Below, piece after piece: positions 1 to 7,083 of a stretch of DNA of 38,691 bases. The stretch spans positions 1-38,691 of the forward strand of contig JASUSA010000031.1 in NCBI GenBank assembly GCA_030446305.1, written 5' to 3'. The notes under the pieces are model-generated. The model was not told the DNA's origin. It worked only from the letters and a program-made list of their open reading frames with translations, and ran no database searches. The translations under genes were made by a program, and so were the position numbers. Numbering within the stretch: position 1 is the first letter of the stretch; every line of letters starts with the position of its first letter. Origin of the DNA: Clostridiales bacterium. GTDB lineage: Bacteria; Bacillota; Clostridia; Peptostreptococcales; Acidaminobacteraceae.

Positions 1-40
1 CAGCAACTGTATCGCCTTGCCTAAGTGCTTCCGGATACAT
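1..40 (-). CDS. LD-carboxypeptidase (peptidase S66 family), N-terminal fragment
   Basis: Only the first 13 codons lie in the window; the gene runs off the left edge on the minus strand. The peptide begins MYPEALRQGDTVA, which matches the usual S66 opening (P-x-A-L-x-x-G-D-x-V/I-x). A perfect AGGAGG site (plus positions 48-53) sits 7 bases before the ATG. Members of the family cut L,D-bonds in murein peptides or detoxify microcin-like peptides. The divergent neighbours are a transglutaminase-fold protein and a dipeptidase, which fits peptide or murein-peptide turnover. The call rests on a short stretch, so the family is probable rather than proven. Confidence 0.6.
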   Translation of the reverse strand, partial: MYPEALRQGDTVA

Positions 41-73
41 ATATAAACCTCCTAAGTGTCATTGCTACTTATT

Positions 74-82
74 ATTATAGCA
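74..82 (-). promoter_or_regulatory. Extended -10 promoter for the S66 gene
   Basis: On the minus strand the sequence reads TGCTATAAT, an extended -10 element with a perfect TATAAT. No good -35 hexamer lies 16-18 bases upstream, as is common for extended -10 promoters. It sits about 35 bases before the start codon at 40. Confidence 0.5.
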
Positions 83-231
83 TCTGCGTGACGCGATGCA
101 TTTTAAGATTATGAGACATTCTGAACGGGCTGATCCATAAGGTGATGATACGATTGCCTCAAAGGAATGACAAGGAATAACATTGCATGCGTCAAAAAAA
201 TATTAAGAATTGTTAACAAATTCAGCGCCGG

Positions 232-261
232 CTATTCATACTGTATGATTAGCGCTATACT
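232..261 (+). promoter_or_regulatory. Possible promoter for the transglutaminase-dipeptidase pair
   Basis: TATACT at 256-261 makes a fair -10 element. A weak -35 candidate (TATTCA, 3 of 6 matches) lies 17 bases upstream. The remainder of the 41-303 intergenic region shows no gene or strong hairpin. Confidence 0.4.
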
Positions 262-303
262 GTAGAGAAATAGTGCATTTGACAGACAGAGGAGAAGCTG
301 AAG

Positions 304-1581
304 ATGAAAGATGCAAATATGGATGACATCTCAAAGCTGGATAGGCTTCGGCAAATGCAATTCAGCTTGACATCAGAAATGCTCTATCAGCAGCTAAATG
401 ATGCTATAGAAGATTTTACACCTGAAAGATTTCAAAAATGCCTTGCCGCGAATGAATTTTTCTCAGAGACGATTGGCGGTGAAAGGCGTTACCATCATCT
501 AAGTGCTAAGACGTTTATGACGGTCAATCATGCGGTTCATGCTCAAATAAAGCGCAATCCGTATTTTGATCCAATCCGTTACCAAAAAACATATGAAGCG
601 CTAACAGCGCTACAGGAAGCACTTGAATCAGGTCAGAGGTTTCAGTATACATTTCAACTTGAGACGACGCTCACGGTGACAGACGATCGAAACGTCGATC
701 GAGACGCCGATCGAAACGACAGGCGATATTACGTCCACTTGCCCATCGCAAGAGGCACGGAAACCGTGCTGCTGGAAGCATCTCCAACACCTTTTGACCT
801 TGCAGAACCAAATGCAATGCAGCGAACGGTTTATTTTGATGCACTTCAAGTGGTTCGACAATTTTTTATACGATATGCCTTTTCAAAAGAATCACAGTGC
901 AAGCGGCGAAGTGCTGCATTTGCCGAACCGCTGACACCAGCGAATGTGCAGAAACTCGCGCCTTTTTTATGTGAAAAGAAACCGCATATTGTGTTTACGG
1001 AAAGTATTTGTCAAATTGTTGATTCTTTCCGTAAAGACAGCGCGAATCCACTGATAATCGCACGCAAATGCTATGATTACGTTACACAGCATATCCAGTA
1101 CGCTTTTATGCCGGATTATCGTCTGATCAATCAACTGCCGATGTTTGCATTGACGCATGGTAAAGGCGACTGTGGGACGCAAGCCCTGCTTTGGATCAGT
1201 ATGTTAAGGTATGCGGGAATTCCTGCGACGATGACATCGGGACGGATGCTTTCGCCAATTGACGATCAAACGGGTATGCATGACTGGGTGGCTTATTATA
1301 TTGAACCATACGGCTGGATTGAAGCCGATCCATCCTACGGTGAAGAAGCGTTGCGATTGGGTGATGAGAAACGCTGGCATTACTATTTTGAAAACGTTGA
1401 TCCCTACAGAATGGCAGCTAATTTTGACATTCAGTCAGCTTTTGCTTACCGTAAAATTCGACGTGAAGATCCGTTAGATAATCAATCGGGTGAAATTGAT
1501 ACCAATATGGGCGGCTTGAAACCCGATTATACAACAATGACTAAAATTGTAAAATCAGAGAAAAAAATCGTCATGGATTGA
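304..1581 (+). CDS. Transglutaminase-like superfamily protein
   Basis: A 425-residue protein with a C-terminal transglutaminase/cysteine-protease core. The triad is visible: Cys290 in GKGDCGTQALL, His326 in GMHDWVAYY and Asp342 in IEADPSYG, in the usual order and spacing. The N-terminal two thirds (about 1-250) is not recognised and is mostly hydrophilic and helical in look. No signal peptide or membrane segment is seen, so it is probably cytoplasmic. Residues 128-139 are a charged tandem repeat (DRNV-DRDA-DRND) encoded by three 12-bp DNA repeats. AGGAG at 290-294 supports the ATG. The M19 dipeptidase follows 34 bases later without a terminator, so the two are probably co-transcribed. Peptide or protein amide hydrolysis is likelier than cross-linking, but the substrate is unknown. 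Confidence 0.75.
   Translation: MKDANMDDISKLDRLRQMQFSLTSEMLYQQLNDAIEDFTPERFQKCLAANEFFSETIGGERRYHHLSAKTFMTVNHAVHAQIKRNPYFDPIRYQKTYEALTALQEALESGQRFQYTFQLETTLTVTDDRNVDRDADRNDRRYYVHLPIARGTETVLLEASPTPFDLAEPNAMQRTVYFDALQVVRQFFIRYAFSKESQCKRRSAAFAEPLTPANVQKLAPFLCEKKPHIVFTESICQIVDSFRKDSANPLIIARKCYDYVTQHIQYAFMPDYRLINQLPMFALTHGKGDCGTQALLWISMLRYAGIPATMTSGRMLSPIDDQTGMHDWVAYYIEPYGWIEADPSYGEEALRLGDEKRWHYYFENVDPYRMAANFDIQSAFAYRKIRREDPLDNQSGEIDTNMGGLKPDYTTMTKIVKSEKKIVMD
685..720 (+). repeat. 12-bp tandem repeat, three in-frame copies
   Basis: Three direct copies of GATCGAAACGTC-like 12-mers at 685-696, 697-708 and 709-720 differ at only a few bases. Each encodes Asp-Arg-Asn/Asp-X inside the transglutaminase-like protein. 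The unit is a multiple of three, so copy number can change without a frameshift. Confidence 0.85.
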
Positions 1582-1615
1582 TGATATAAAATAATAGCAT
1601 AAATAGGAGGCACAT

Positions 1616-2566
1616 ATGAATATACCTGTATTTGACGCGCACGAAGATATCTGGACGCATGTGGCGCAGTGTCGTGAACTAGGCGAGCGCAGCGTCTTTG
1701 AAAATCATCATCTCGCCAATCATAAAGCCGGCAATATACGCGGGGGCATTTTTGTTATATGGATTGACAATCAATATTTTGACAAGCCGCTTGAGCGTGT
1801 TAAAATGATTGCCGAGGCTGTTAAAGCAGAGACTGAGGACAGCAAAAGTATTTTGAAAGTGGCAACCAGTCGGGCGATTTATGATGCGGCCGCAGCGGAG
1901 GGGAAAATAGCCGCTGTATTTGGATTGGAAGGACTTAGCTATATTGAAAATGATCTGTCATTGCTTGATTCACTGTATGATATGGGCGCCAGACATGCTT
2001 CGCTGACATGGAATGAAGAGAATGCGCTAGCAACAGGTGCCAAGGGAAGTGCTGACAGGGGACTGACATCATTTGGACGTCAGGCTGTCAAGCATATGGA
2101 AGCAAAAGGCATGCTCGTGGATGTTTCGCATCTTAACGAAAAATCATTTTGGGATCTTATGCGGATTAAAACCACGCCGATGATGGCATCGCATTCGAAT
2201 GCAAGAGCTTTATGTGACCATCCAAGAAACTTAACAGATGAACAACTAATGGCAATAAGGGATATTGGCGGCGTCGTCGGCTTGAATGCGTACCCTGGTT
2301 TTGTTGGGGATGCACAGAGCTTCGATGATTTTGTCAATCAAGCAATTTACCTTGTTGAAAAAATTGGCATTGATCACGTTGGCTGTGGTTTTGATTTTTG
2401 TGATTATTTAAAAGGTGGCGATCTGTCCGATGTTATTCCGGGATTTGAGGACCATACAAAAGTGCCACATTTTTTTGAAGTTTTAAAACAAAAGGGATAC
2501 GCTCAGGAAGCACTTGAAAAAATTGCACACGGCAATTTTGAACGCTTGCTGATGCAAATGAAATAA
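1616..2566 (+). CDS. Membrane dipeptidase family (peptidase M19) zinc enzyme
   Basis: A 316-residue protein of the renal/microsomal dipeptidase family, close to the usual 310-370 residues. These binuclear zinc hydrolases cleave dipeptides, often with tolerance for D-residues at the C-terminal side. Visible metal-site elements are H9-x-D11 in FDAHED, the bridging Glu105 in FGLEG, His172 in DVSHLNE and His193 in ASHSNARAL. The motif GGVVGLN and the C-terminal GCGFDFCD stretch also match the family. There is no signal peptide, so it is likely cytoplasmic, unlike the animal enzyme. AGGAGG shortly before ATG 1616 fixes the start. Its place after a transglutaminase-fold gene and near an S66 carboxypeptidase suggests a role in recycling cell-wall or foreign peptides; that role is inferred. 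Confidence 0.88.
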   Translation: MNIPVFDAHEDIWTHVAQCRELGERSVFENHHLANHKAGNIRGGIFVIWIDNQYFDKPLERVKMIAEAVKAETEDSKSILKVATSRAIYDAAAAEGKIAAVFGLEGLSYIENDLSLLDSLYDMGARHASLTWNEENALATGAKGSADRGLTSFGRQAVKHMEAKGMLVDVSHLNEKSFWDLMRIKTTPMMASHSNARALCDHPRNLTDEQLMAIRDIGGVVGLNAYPGFVGDAQSFDDFVNQAIYLVEKIGIDHVGCGFDFCDYLKGGDLSDVIPGFEDHTKVPHFFEVLKQKGYAQEALEKIAHGNFERLLMQMK

Positions 2567-2602
2567 AGTGCAAATAGAACAAAATGCAAATAGAACAAAA
2601 TG
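2555..2602 (+). repeat. 16-bp tandem repeat at the end of the dipeptidase gene
   Basis: Two identical 16-mers CAAATAGAACAAAATG lie back to back at 2571-2586 and 2587-2602. A degenerate copy (12 of 16) at 2555-2570 covers the last codons of the dipeptidase gene and its stop. It looks like local duplication of the gene's 3' end; no role is apparent. Confidence 0.8.
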
Positions 2603-2618
2603 GGGTTAGACGCAACGG

Positions 2619-2647
2619 TTGAAAAACAATCGCTGTTGTGGTACAAT
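2619..2647 (+). promoter_or_regulatory. Sigma-A-type promoter of the ABC-F leader
   Basis: TTGAAA at 2619-2624, a 17-base spacer, then TACAAT at 2642-2647. Transcription should begin near 2654, giving a leader of about 380 bases before the ABC-F start codon at 3034. Confidence 0.8.
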
Positions 2648-2675
2648 GCATGCAATAAGAAATGAAAAGGAAAAG

Positions 2676-2813
2676 ATGATGATCACATCTGTAAAATCGA
2701 TGATATGGACAGATAAATCAATGCTCTATCTTGTGGGCATCGCATTTAAGAAATTAAATGACGGGAGGAATCTGTCCAAAATTCGAGCGTGTGATCAGGC
2801 AGTGTTTTTATGA
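2676..2813 (+). CDS. Possible leader peptide (uORF) of the ABC-F gene
   Basis: A 45-codon open frame begins with two ATG codons (MMITSVKSM...) just downstream of the predicted transcript start, with AAGGA at 2667-2671 as a plausible ribosome site; the second ATG at 2679 has the better spacing. It ends at 2813, about 20 bases before the terminator stem at 2834. No family is recognised. Its last third overlaps bases that could pair with the 5' arm of that terminator (2763-2769 and 2785-2790). Ribosome position on this frame could therefore decide whether the terminator forms. It may also be a chance frame; coding is not proven. Confidence 0.35.
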   Translation: MMITSVKSMIWTDKSMLYLVGIAFKKLNDGRNLSKIRACDQAVFL

Positions 2814-2833
2814 TTCAATATGCTCACGAATGG

Positions 2834-2864
2834 ACGCTCTTCCCGAAATGGAAGGGCGTTTTTT
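2834..2864 (+). terminator. Intrinsic terminator/attenuator in the ABC-F leader
   Basis: A 10-bp stem (2834-2843 with 2850-2859, one G-U pair) with a 6-base loop is followed by six T residues. It lies between the leader promoter and the ABC-F start, about 170 bases before the coding region. It would stop most transcripts unless an alternative pairing forms. Segments GAGCGT (2785-2790) and GGGAGGA (2763-2769) are complementary to parts of the 5' arm and are anti-terminator candidates. Confidence 0.75.
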
Positions 2865-2939
2865 ATGTCTAAAAAACGATTTAAATTTTACACATATAAG
2901 GAAATTGCAGAACCCCTTAATAATCCTTCACTGCAATAG
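2865..2939 (+). CDS. Possible 24-residue small ORF behind the attenuator
   Basis: A frame starting MSKKRFKFYTYKEIAE begins at an ATG directly abutting the terminator T-run. A ribosome-site-like GGAAGG in the 3' arm of the hairpin lies 9 bases upstream. It ends at 2939 and is unlike known proteins. If used, its ribosome site would be hidden in the terminator stem and exposed only in read-through RNA. Small size makes it uncertain. Confidence 0.25.
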   Translation: MSKKRFKFYTYKEIAEPLNNPSLQ

Positions 2940-3033
2940 GTTGAATGCCGGTTTTCAAAGGCTATACACATAGTAGCGGAACATTGAAAAATGAAGGGTG
3001 CAATTGCCTCATACGAAAAGAGGAGCATATAAA

Positions 3034-4938
3034 ATGATCGAAATCGCATTAAATGAAATAAAGAAAACATATTTTGCAGATCCCGTTTTAGAATCGGTGA
3101 CGTTAACGTTGCAAACACAGGAGCGCATAGGCCTTATTGGTGACAATGGATCTGGCAAATCGACACTTTTTCAAATCATTATGGGGACATTAAATGCCGA
3201 TTCTGGACAGCGAATTGTGCGTAATGGTGCCAGAATAGGTTATCTAGAGCAGTCGGCAGACCAAGACGTGCACAAACGCGTTCGCGATGTCATCGTTGAA
3301 GCATATGAAGCGCTTTATGACATCAAGGCACAATTTGATGCACTCGAAATAAGTATGCGTGAAAATGACCCGGATTTGGAGCGGAAACTCGCAAAAATAG
3401 GTGAACTTAGAGCGCGGTTTGAACATGGCGGCGGCTATGAAATTGATGCTTCTGTGGATCGAATATGTCAAGGCCTCAATCTATCAGAAGCTATGCAGGC
3501 ACAGTGGTTTGGCGAACTAAGCGGCGGCGAACGCGCACGTGTACAACTGGCAAAACTGCTGTTGCAGTCACCGGATATTCTATTGCTGGATGAACCGACA
3601 AATCATTTGGATATCGAGACGATGACGTGGCTTGAGGATTATTTACGGCAATATAAAGGCAGTGTGCTCATTGTGTCCCATGACCGAGCTTTTTTAGACA
3701 ATGTCATTCAAAAAATTTATGAATTGAAACATGGCGTCATCGAAACCTATTTTGGTAATTATTCAGATTACCTTAAAGAGCGAGAAATTCGACATGCCCT
3801 TGCGGTTAAACGCTATGAACAGCAAGAACGAGAAATCAAACATATAGAAGAAGCGGCAAAAAGACTGAGAGACTGGGCGAATCGCGGCGACAATGAAATG
3901 CTCTTTAAACGTGCCAAAGCAATGGAACGACGTGTTGATCAAATGGACAAAATGGATCGGCCGTTGCGTCAGTCGGTTGATTTTAAACTGAACTTTGAAG
4001 GATCGCAGAAAGCGGGAAGAATAGCGGTTGAAGCGGAACATGTCACACTATCAATTGGCGGAAAAAACTTGATCGAAACAGGCGATTTAAGGGTGGCGCG
4101 CGGTGAAAAAATGGGATTTATCGGCGCCAATGGCACGGGTAAAACAACACTTTTTAAAGCTATTTTGGCTCAGCAGGAGCCGTTTCGCATTAATCCGTCA
4201 TTGAAAATCGGCTATCTGCCGCAAGTGATCACCTTTCCCTCCAATGAAATGACGCTAATTGAAACATACAATACTGCGCATCCGCAGCCGGAAGGTGATA
4301 TTCGCAACAAACTTGCACGATATGGTTTTTATGGTGAGGATGTTTTCAAGCGCGTTGAGAATCTATCAGGCGGCGAAAAAATGCGTTTAATGCTGGCGAT
4401 ATTGGTAGCGCAGGATATTAATTGTCTTATCTTGGATGAGCCCACCAATCACATAGACATTCGAACGAGAGAAATTGTTGAGACAGCTGTCAATGCATTT
4501 GACGGAACTGTACTCTTTATTTCACACGACCGGTATTTTTTAAAGAACTGTGCCACGAGCATTGCTGAAATATATAAAAAGCACCTTCTTCAATACGGTG
4601 GTGATTTTGAAATGTATCAAGCACAACATGAACAAAAACATGCGATTGTCGAGCAGCTACATGCCAAATCTCAAAAATCGGCACCTCCCCAGCATATCAA
4701 ACCGGCAGAACGCCGTGAAAATGAAATACAGCTAAAGAATAGAAAAGAGCGGCAGACAGAAATGCAGCGACAAAAATTAGAAGCTGAGATTGATGCGCTT
4801 AATGAAGTGATTGCGAAAATGAAAGCGCAGACAGATCGTTTAGAGAACGACTATGAAGTACTGCTTGCACATACGGCTAAAATTGAGGCCGAAGAAGCGG
4901 CGATGGAAGCGCTCATGGAAAAGTATTACGCGTTGTAA
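3034..4938 (+). CDS. ABC-F family ATPase (ribosome-associated, possible antibiotic protection)
   Basis: A 634-residue soluble protein with two ABC ATPase domains and no membrane segments. Domain 1 has Walker A GDNGSGKST (from residue 36), signature LSGGERARVQL (from 162) and Walker B LLLDEPTNHLD. A charged helical linker follows, including the EMLFKRAKAMERRVDQMDK region. Domain 2 has GANGTGKTT, LSGGEKMRL and LILDEPTNHID. A C-terminal tail of roughly 90 residues is coiled-coil-like. ABC-F proteins act on the ribosome E site, either as housekeeping factors or as antibiotic-protection factors. The ATG at 3034 has AGAGGAG at a good distance; an upstream GTG in the same frame has none. The long leader with an attenuator suggests drug- or stress-responsive control. 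Which ABC-F subgroup it belongs to cannot be settled by eye. Confidence 0.85.
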   Translation: MIEIALNEIKKTYFADPVLESVTLTLQTQERIGLIGDNGSGKSTLFQIIMGTLNADSGQRIVRNGARIGYLEQSADQDVHKRVRDVIVEAYEALYDIKAQFDALEISMRENDPDLERKLAKIGELRARFEHGGGYEIDASVDRICQGLNLSEAMQAQWFGELSGGERARVQLAKLLLQSPDILLLDEPTNHLDIETMTWLEDYLRQYKGSVLIVSHDRAFLDNVIQKIYELKHGVIETYFGNYSDYLKEREIRHALAVKRYEQQEREIKHIEEAAKRLRDWANRGDNEMLFKRAKAMERRVDQMDKMDRPLRQSVDFKLNFEGSQKAGRIAVEAEHVTLSIGGKNLIETGDLRVARGEKMGFIGANGTGKTTLFKAILAQQEPFRINPSLKIGYLPQVITFPSNEMTLIETYNTAHPQPEGDIRNKLARYGFYGEDVFKRVENLSGGEKMRLMLAILVAQDINCLILDEPTNHIDIRTREIVETAVNAFDGTVLFISHDRYFLKNCATSIAEIYKKHLLQYGGDFEMYQAQHEQKHAIVEQLHAKSQKSAPPQHIKPAERRENEIQLKNRKERQTEMQRQKLEAEIDALNEVIAKMKAQTDRLENDYEVLLAHTAKIEAEEAAMEALMEKYYAL

Positions 4939-5003
4939 ATAAAATGTTTAGAGGCTGTGATGGTTGGTATGAATGTCATAACGACAAAATGGGAAAGGAG
5001 ATT

Positions 5004-5027
5004 ATGAAACGAATAAAGGGTTCATAA
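5004..5027 (+). CDS. Seven-codon mini-ORF ahead of the PhnB-like gene
   Basis: ATG at 5004 follows an excellent AAAGGAG site and encodes MKRIKGS before TAA at 5025-5027. The PhnB-like gene starts 9 bases later and has only a weak ribosome site of its own (AGAAAG). This suggests the downstream gene is reached by translational reinitiation. It could also be a remnant of an older start region. Confidence 0.4.
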   Translation: MKRIKGS

Positions 5028-5036
5028 ATCAGAAAG

Positions 5037-5453
5037 ATGGCAGTAGGCATTTATTTAAATTTTAGGGGCAATGCAGCAGAAGCGCTTGCATTTTACGAAG
5101 CAGCTTTTCGTACACCGGAACCTCAGATCATGAAATATGGTGACGCTCCACCGTCACCGGCATTTGATATGCCGGATGAAATGAAGCCGCTGATTATGCA
5201 TGCGACGATAGAAATCTATGGGGCGCAAATAATGGTATCGGATACACCGGCGCACATGCCATTTCAGGTTGGCAGCAATATGAGCATTGTTGTAACCCTT
5301 GATGCTATTGAAGAGACCAAGCGCGTTTTTGACGCCTTGTCTACAGGTGGCACTGTTCAGCAGCCGCTTCAGGAAACTTTCTGGAGTCCATGCTACGGCG
5401 CACTTGTTGACAAATTCGGTGTTGGCTGGCAATTGTCTTATGAAGCAAAGTAA
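5037..5453 (+). CDS. VOC superfamily protein, PhnB-like
   Basis: A 138-residue protein of the PhnB-like branch of the glyoxalase/bleomycin-resistance (VOC) fold. It opens with IYLNFRGNAAEALAFYEAAF, the typical 'F.g.a.eA..fY...F' start. It continues with HATIEIYGAQIMVSDT and ends FWSPCYGALVDKFGVGWQLSYE, the usual PhnB closing segment. The family is built from two beta-alpha-beta-beta-beta modules. Many PhnB-like members lack the full metal-ligand set and have no proven reaction, so no substrate is assigned. It follows the ABC-F gene by about 100 bases with no terminator between, so read-through is possible. ATG 5037 is the only good start, but its ribosome site is poor (see the mini-ORF at 5004). 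Confidence 0.8.
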   Translation: MAVGIYLNFRGNAAEALAFYEAAFRTPEPQIMKYGDAPPSPAFDMPDEMKPLIMHATIEIYGAQIMVSDTPAHMPFQVGSNMSIVVTLDAIEETKRVFDALSTGGTVQQPLQETFWSPCYGALVDKFGVGWQLSYEAK

Positions 5454-5465
5454 AACAGCATTAAC

Positions 5466-5511
5466 AAAAAGCGGTTTTCAACGTTTTGCAAACGTATGAA
5501 GCCGCTTTTTA
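5466..5511 (+). terminator. Bidirectional terminator between the PhnB-like gene and the permease operon
   Basis: AAAAAGCGG (5466-5474) pairs with CCGCTTTTT (5502-5510), with an inner hairpin ACGTTT-TGC-AAACGT. A run of A on one side and T on the other lets it act on both strands, fitting the convergent genes. Confidence 0.7.
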
Positions 5512-5552
5512 TGATGCCGTTTATGAGTGAATTGCAGTGAATATCGATCAAA

Positions 5553-6098
5553 TCATGAAAGCTGATTGATGCTTTCCAGCACTTCATGCGAACCTTTTTC
5601 ACCAAGCGCCGACTCAATCAACACTGCACCTATGAGAAACACAGTCAAATTACTGATAATGTGGATCAAAGTAAATGTCAAACCAAAGGAAGTGACTTCA
5701 AAGAGCACCATCGGCAGTTTGGAAGTTGACCATACACCGAGAAAAAAGAGAACATAGCTGAGCCTAGCGCCTTTTTTCAGCAATATTGCCGCAACGGGAA
5801 AAGCGGCATAAAGTGGGCCTGCAGCGAATGAACCAAGCACAAAGGCGATGAGGATTCCCTTGATGCCGGAATCATGTCCCATGTGCCGGATCATCGTTTC
5901 ACGCGGAACCCATGCATCCAGCAATCCAATTAGGATAAAAATAGGCGGCAGTATTTTAAGCATGGACTGTATGTTGACAAGCGTTAAATTAAAAGCGCTG
6001 GTGCCCATAGACGGTGAATATAAACCAAGCAGTCCCATACCTGCCATCAGGACAAGAAGCCACTTATACGTTTTGATAAAAGCGATTAAATGCTTCAT
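5553..6098 (-). CDS. ArsP/YraQ-type permease, C-terminal-half subunit
   Basis: A 181-residue integral membrane protein with about four or five hydrophobic segments. The stretch FAAGPLYAAFPVAAILLKKG followed by FFLGVWSTSKLPMVLFE is characteristic of the predicted permease family that includes ArsP and YraQ. Full-length members carry two such halves in roughly 300-350 residues; here each half has its own gene. ATG at 6098 shares one base with the stop of the upstream gene (TGATG), and GGAGG lies about 8 bases before it. An ATG at 6113 is also in frame but is buried in the upstream gene. ArsP exports organoarsenicals in some bacteria, but no metal-binding cysteines are seen here, so the substrate is unknown. 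Confidence 0.72.
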   Translation of the reverse strand: MKHLIAFIKTYKWLLVLMAGMGLLGLYSPSMGTSAFNLTLVNIQSMLKILPPIFILIGLLDAWVPRETMIRHMGHDSGIKGILIAFVLGSFAAGPLYAAFPVAAILLKKGARLSYVLFFLGVWSTSKLPMVLFEVTSFGLTFTLIHIISNLTVFLIGAVLIESALGEKGSHEVLESINQLS

Positions 6099-6574
6099 CA
6101 CATAACCCTCCAAATAATCATTGCAAAGCAGACAGAAGCGAATACGGCGACAGTATTTCTTAAAAAAGCGGCGCGTTTGCCAAAATATTTAATTTCAACA
6201 CCGAGTGAAGCGATGCCAACCCCCATGAGACTGGAGACAAAAGCAGCTATTTGTGGGTAGCCTGCACCGTGTTCCAAAAGATTTGCACCAAGCGGAAATG
6301 CGACAAAACTAGGCATAAAAGCAAGTGCGCCGACGACAAATGCGATGAGCATGCCGACAATGCCGGAACCGGCACCCAGTAATTGGCTGATGAGTTCTTC
6401 GCTTAGCACAGAGAGTGATATGCCAATAAAAAACATCATCGGTAAAATAGCAGGCATTAGTTTCATAATGGATCTATAACTGACTTTTAATGCTTTCATT
6501 GTTTTGGTACGATCCTTGTAATAAGAAAAGACCAAGGCGCCAATGGCTAAAAAATAGAGCGCATAGTCACTCAT
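6098..6574 (-). CDS. ArsP/YraQ-type permease, N-terminal-half subunit
   Basis: A 158-residue membrane protein with about four or five hydrophobic segments. MPSFVAFPLGANLLEHGAG and the following FVSSLMGVGIASLGVEIKYFG mirror the AFP-x-x-x-x-L-x-x-x-G-A core of the next gene, so the two are related halves of one permease. The start chosen is ATG at 6574, whose ATGAGTGA overlaps the PadR stop; a longer version from 6598 would overlap PadR by 32 bases. Gene order PadR, this half, other half, all overlapping, implies tight coupling and equal synthesis. The pair probably forms a heterodimer in the cell membrane. Substrate unknown. Confidence 0.7.
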   Translation of the reverse strand: MSDYALYFLAIGALVFSYYKDRTKTMKALKVSYRSIMKLMPAILPMMFFIGISLSVLSEELISQLLGAGSGIVGMLIAFVVGALAFMPSFVAFPLGANLLEHGAGYPQIAAFVSSLMGVGIASLGVEIKYFGKRAAFLRNTVAVFASVCFAMIIWRVM

Positions 6575-6914
6575 TGTCAACACCGCCTTTCCATGCATGG
6601 TATGTTTTTATGAAAAAGTCGAGGTTGCTGCGACGCATTTTGATATCGTCATAAAAATTTTCTAATGTGTTTTGACCACTGGCAGTTAATGCATACATTT
6701 TTTTTGGCGGTCCGGACTCGCTGTGATCCCAGCTGCATGACACACAGCCGTTTTCCTCCAATTTGTTAAGTGCTTTATAGACAGCAGCACTGTCAAAGCG
6801 GCTGTAAGGGAGCCTTTCGTTGAGTTCGTTTAAAATCTCTAAACCGTATCGCGGCCTTTCGGCCAGCATGAGCAATACAAATGCCGGCACATGACGTCCA
6901 GGCTTGCCGATCAT
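6567..6914 (-). CDS. PadR family transcriptional regulator
   Basis: A 115-residue winged-helix protein, the usual size for the short PadR subfamily. PAFVLLMLAERPRYGLEIL is the PadR opening helix, SAAVYKALNKLEENGCV the recognition region, and SGPPKKMYALTASGQNTL the wing. The C-terminal helix is the likely dimer contact. AAGGAGG lies just before ATG 6914. It heads a three-gene operon with two permease halves, so it probably represses that operon until a ligand binds. A candidate operator overlaps the predicted transcript start (6941-6961). Such arrangements are common for PadR-controlled exporters. Confidence 0.88.
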   Translation of the reverse strand: MIGKPGRHVPAFVLLMLAERPRYGLEILNELNERLPYSRFDSAAVYKALNKLEENGCVSCSWDHSESGPPKKMYALTASGQNTLENFYDDIKMRRSNLDFFIKTYHAWKGGVDNE

Positions 6915-6940
6915 AGAACCTCCTTGTGTGTCAAGTGATT

Positions 6941-6961
6941 ATATATGTCAAGTACATATAT
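6941..6961. promoter_or_regulatory. Candidate PadR operator (inverted repeat)
   Basis: A perfect 8-bp inverted repeat, ATATATGT-N5-ACATATAT. PadR-type boxes are often ATGT/ACAT dyads. It begins right at the predicted transcript start of the PadR operon, so binding would block initiation or early elongation. Assignment to this PadR is inferred. Confidence 0.55.
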
Positions 6962-6972
6962 GTGTTGAAAAC

Positions 6973-7001
6973 ATAATACACGGATGCTTGTAAAATGTCA
7001 A
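6973..7001 (-). promoter_or_regulatory. Promoter of the PadR-permease operon
   Basis: On the minus strand, TTGACA (plus 6996-7001), a 17-base spacer and TATTAT (plus 6973-6978). Transcription should start near 6966, about 50 bases before the PadR ATG. Confidence 0.75.
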
Positions 7002-7083
7002 TATTATAAAGAAATAATGCTTAAATATAGTCAGTTTAGTTGCTATGTGGTAGGATATAAATGTGAGCGGGAGGCTTGAAAAC

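Noticed and set aside
2654..2868. 6S RNA or another known structured RNA in the ABC-F leader
   Set aside because: Length is in range but no long rod-like pairing with a central bubble was found by eye; an attenuator leader explains promoter, frame and terminator better.
5553..6574. Single permease gene broken by a frameshift
   Set aside because: Each half has its own start and ribosome site and overlap patterns typical of coupled genes, so two real genes are more likely, though resequencing would settle it.
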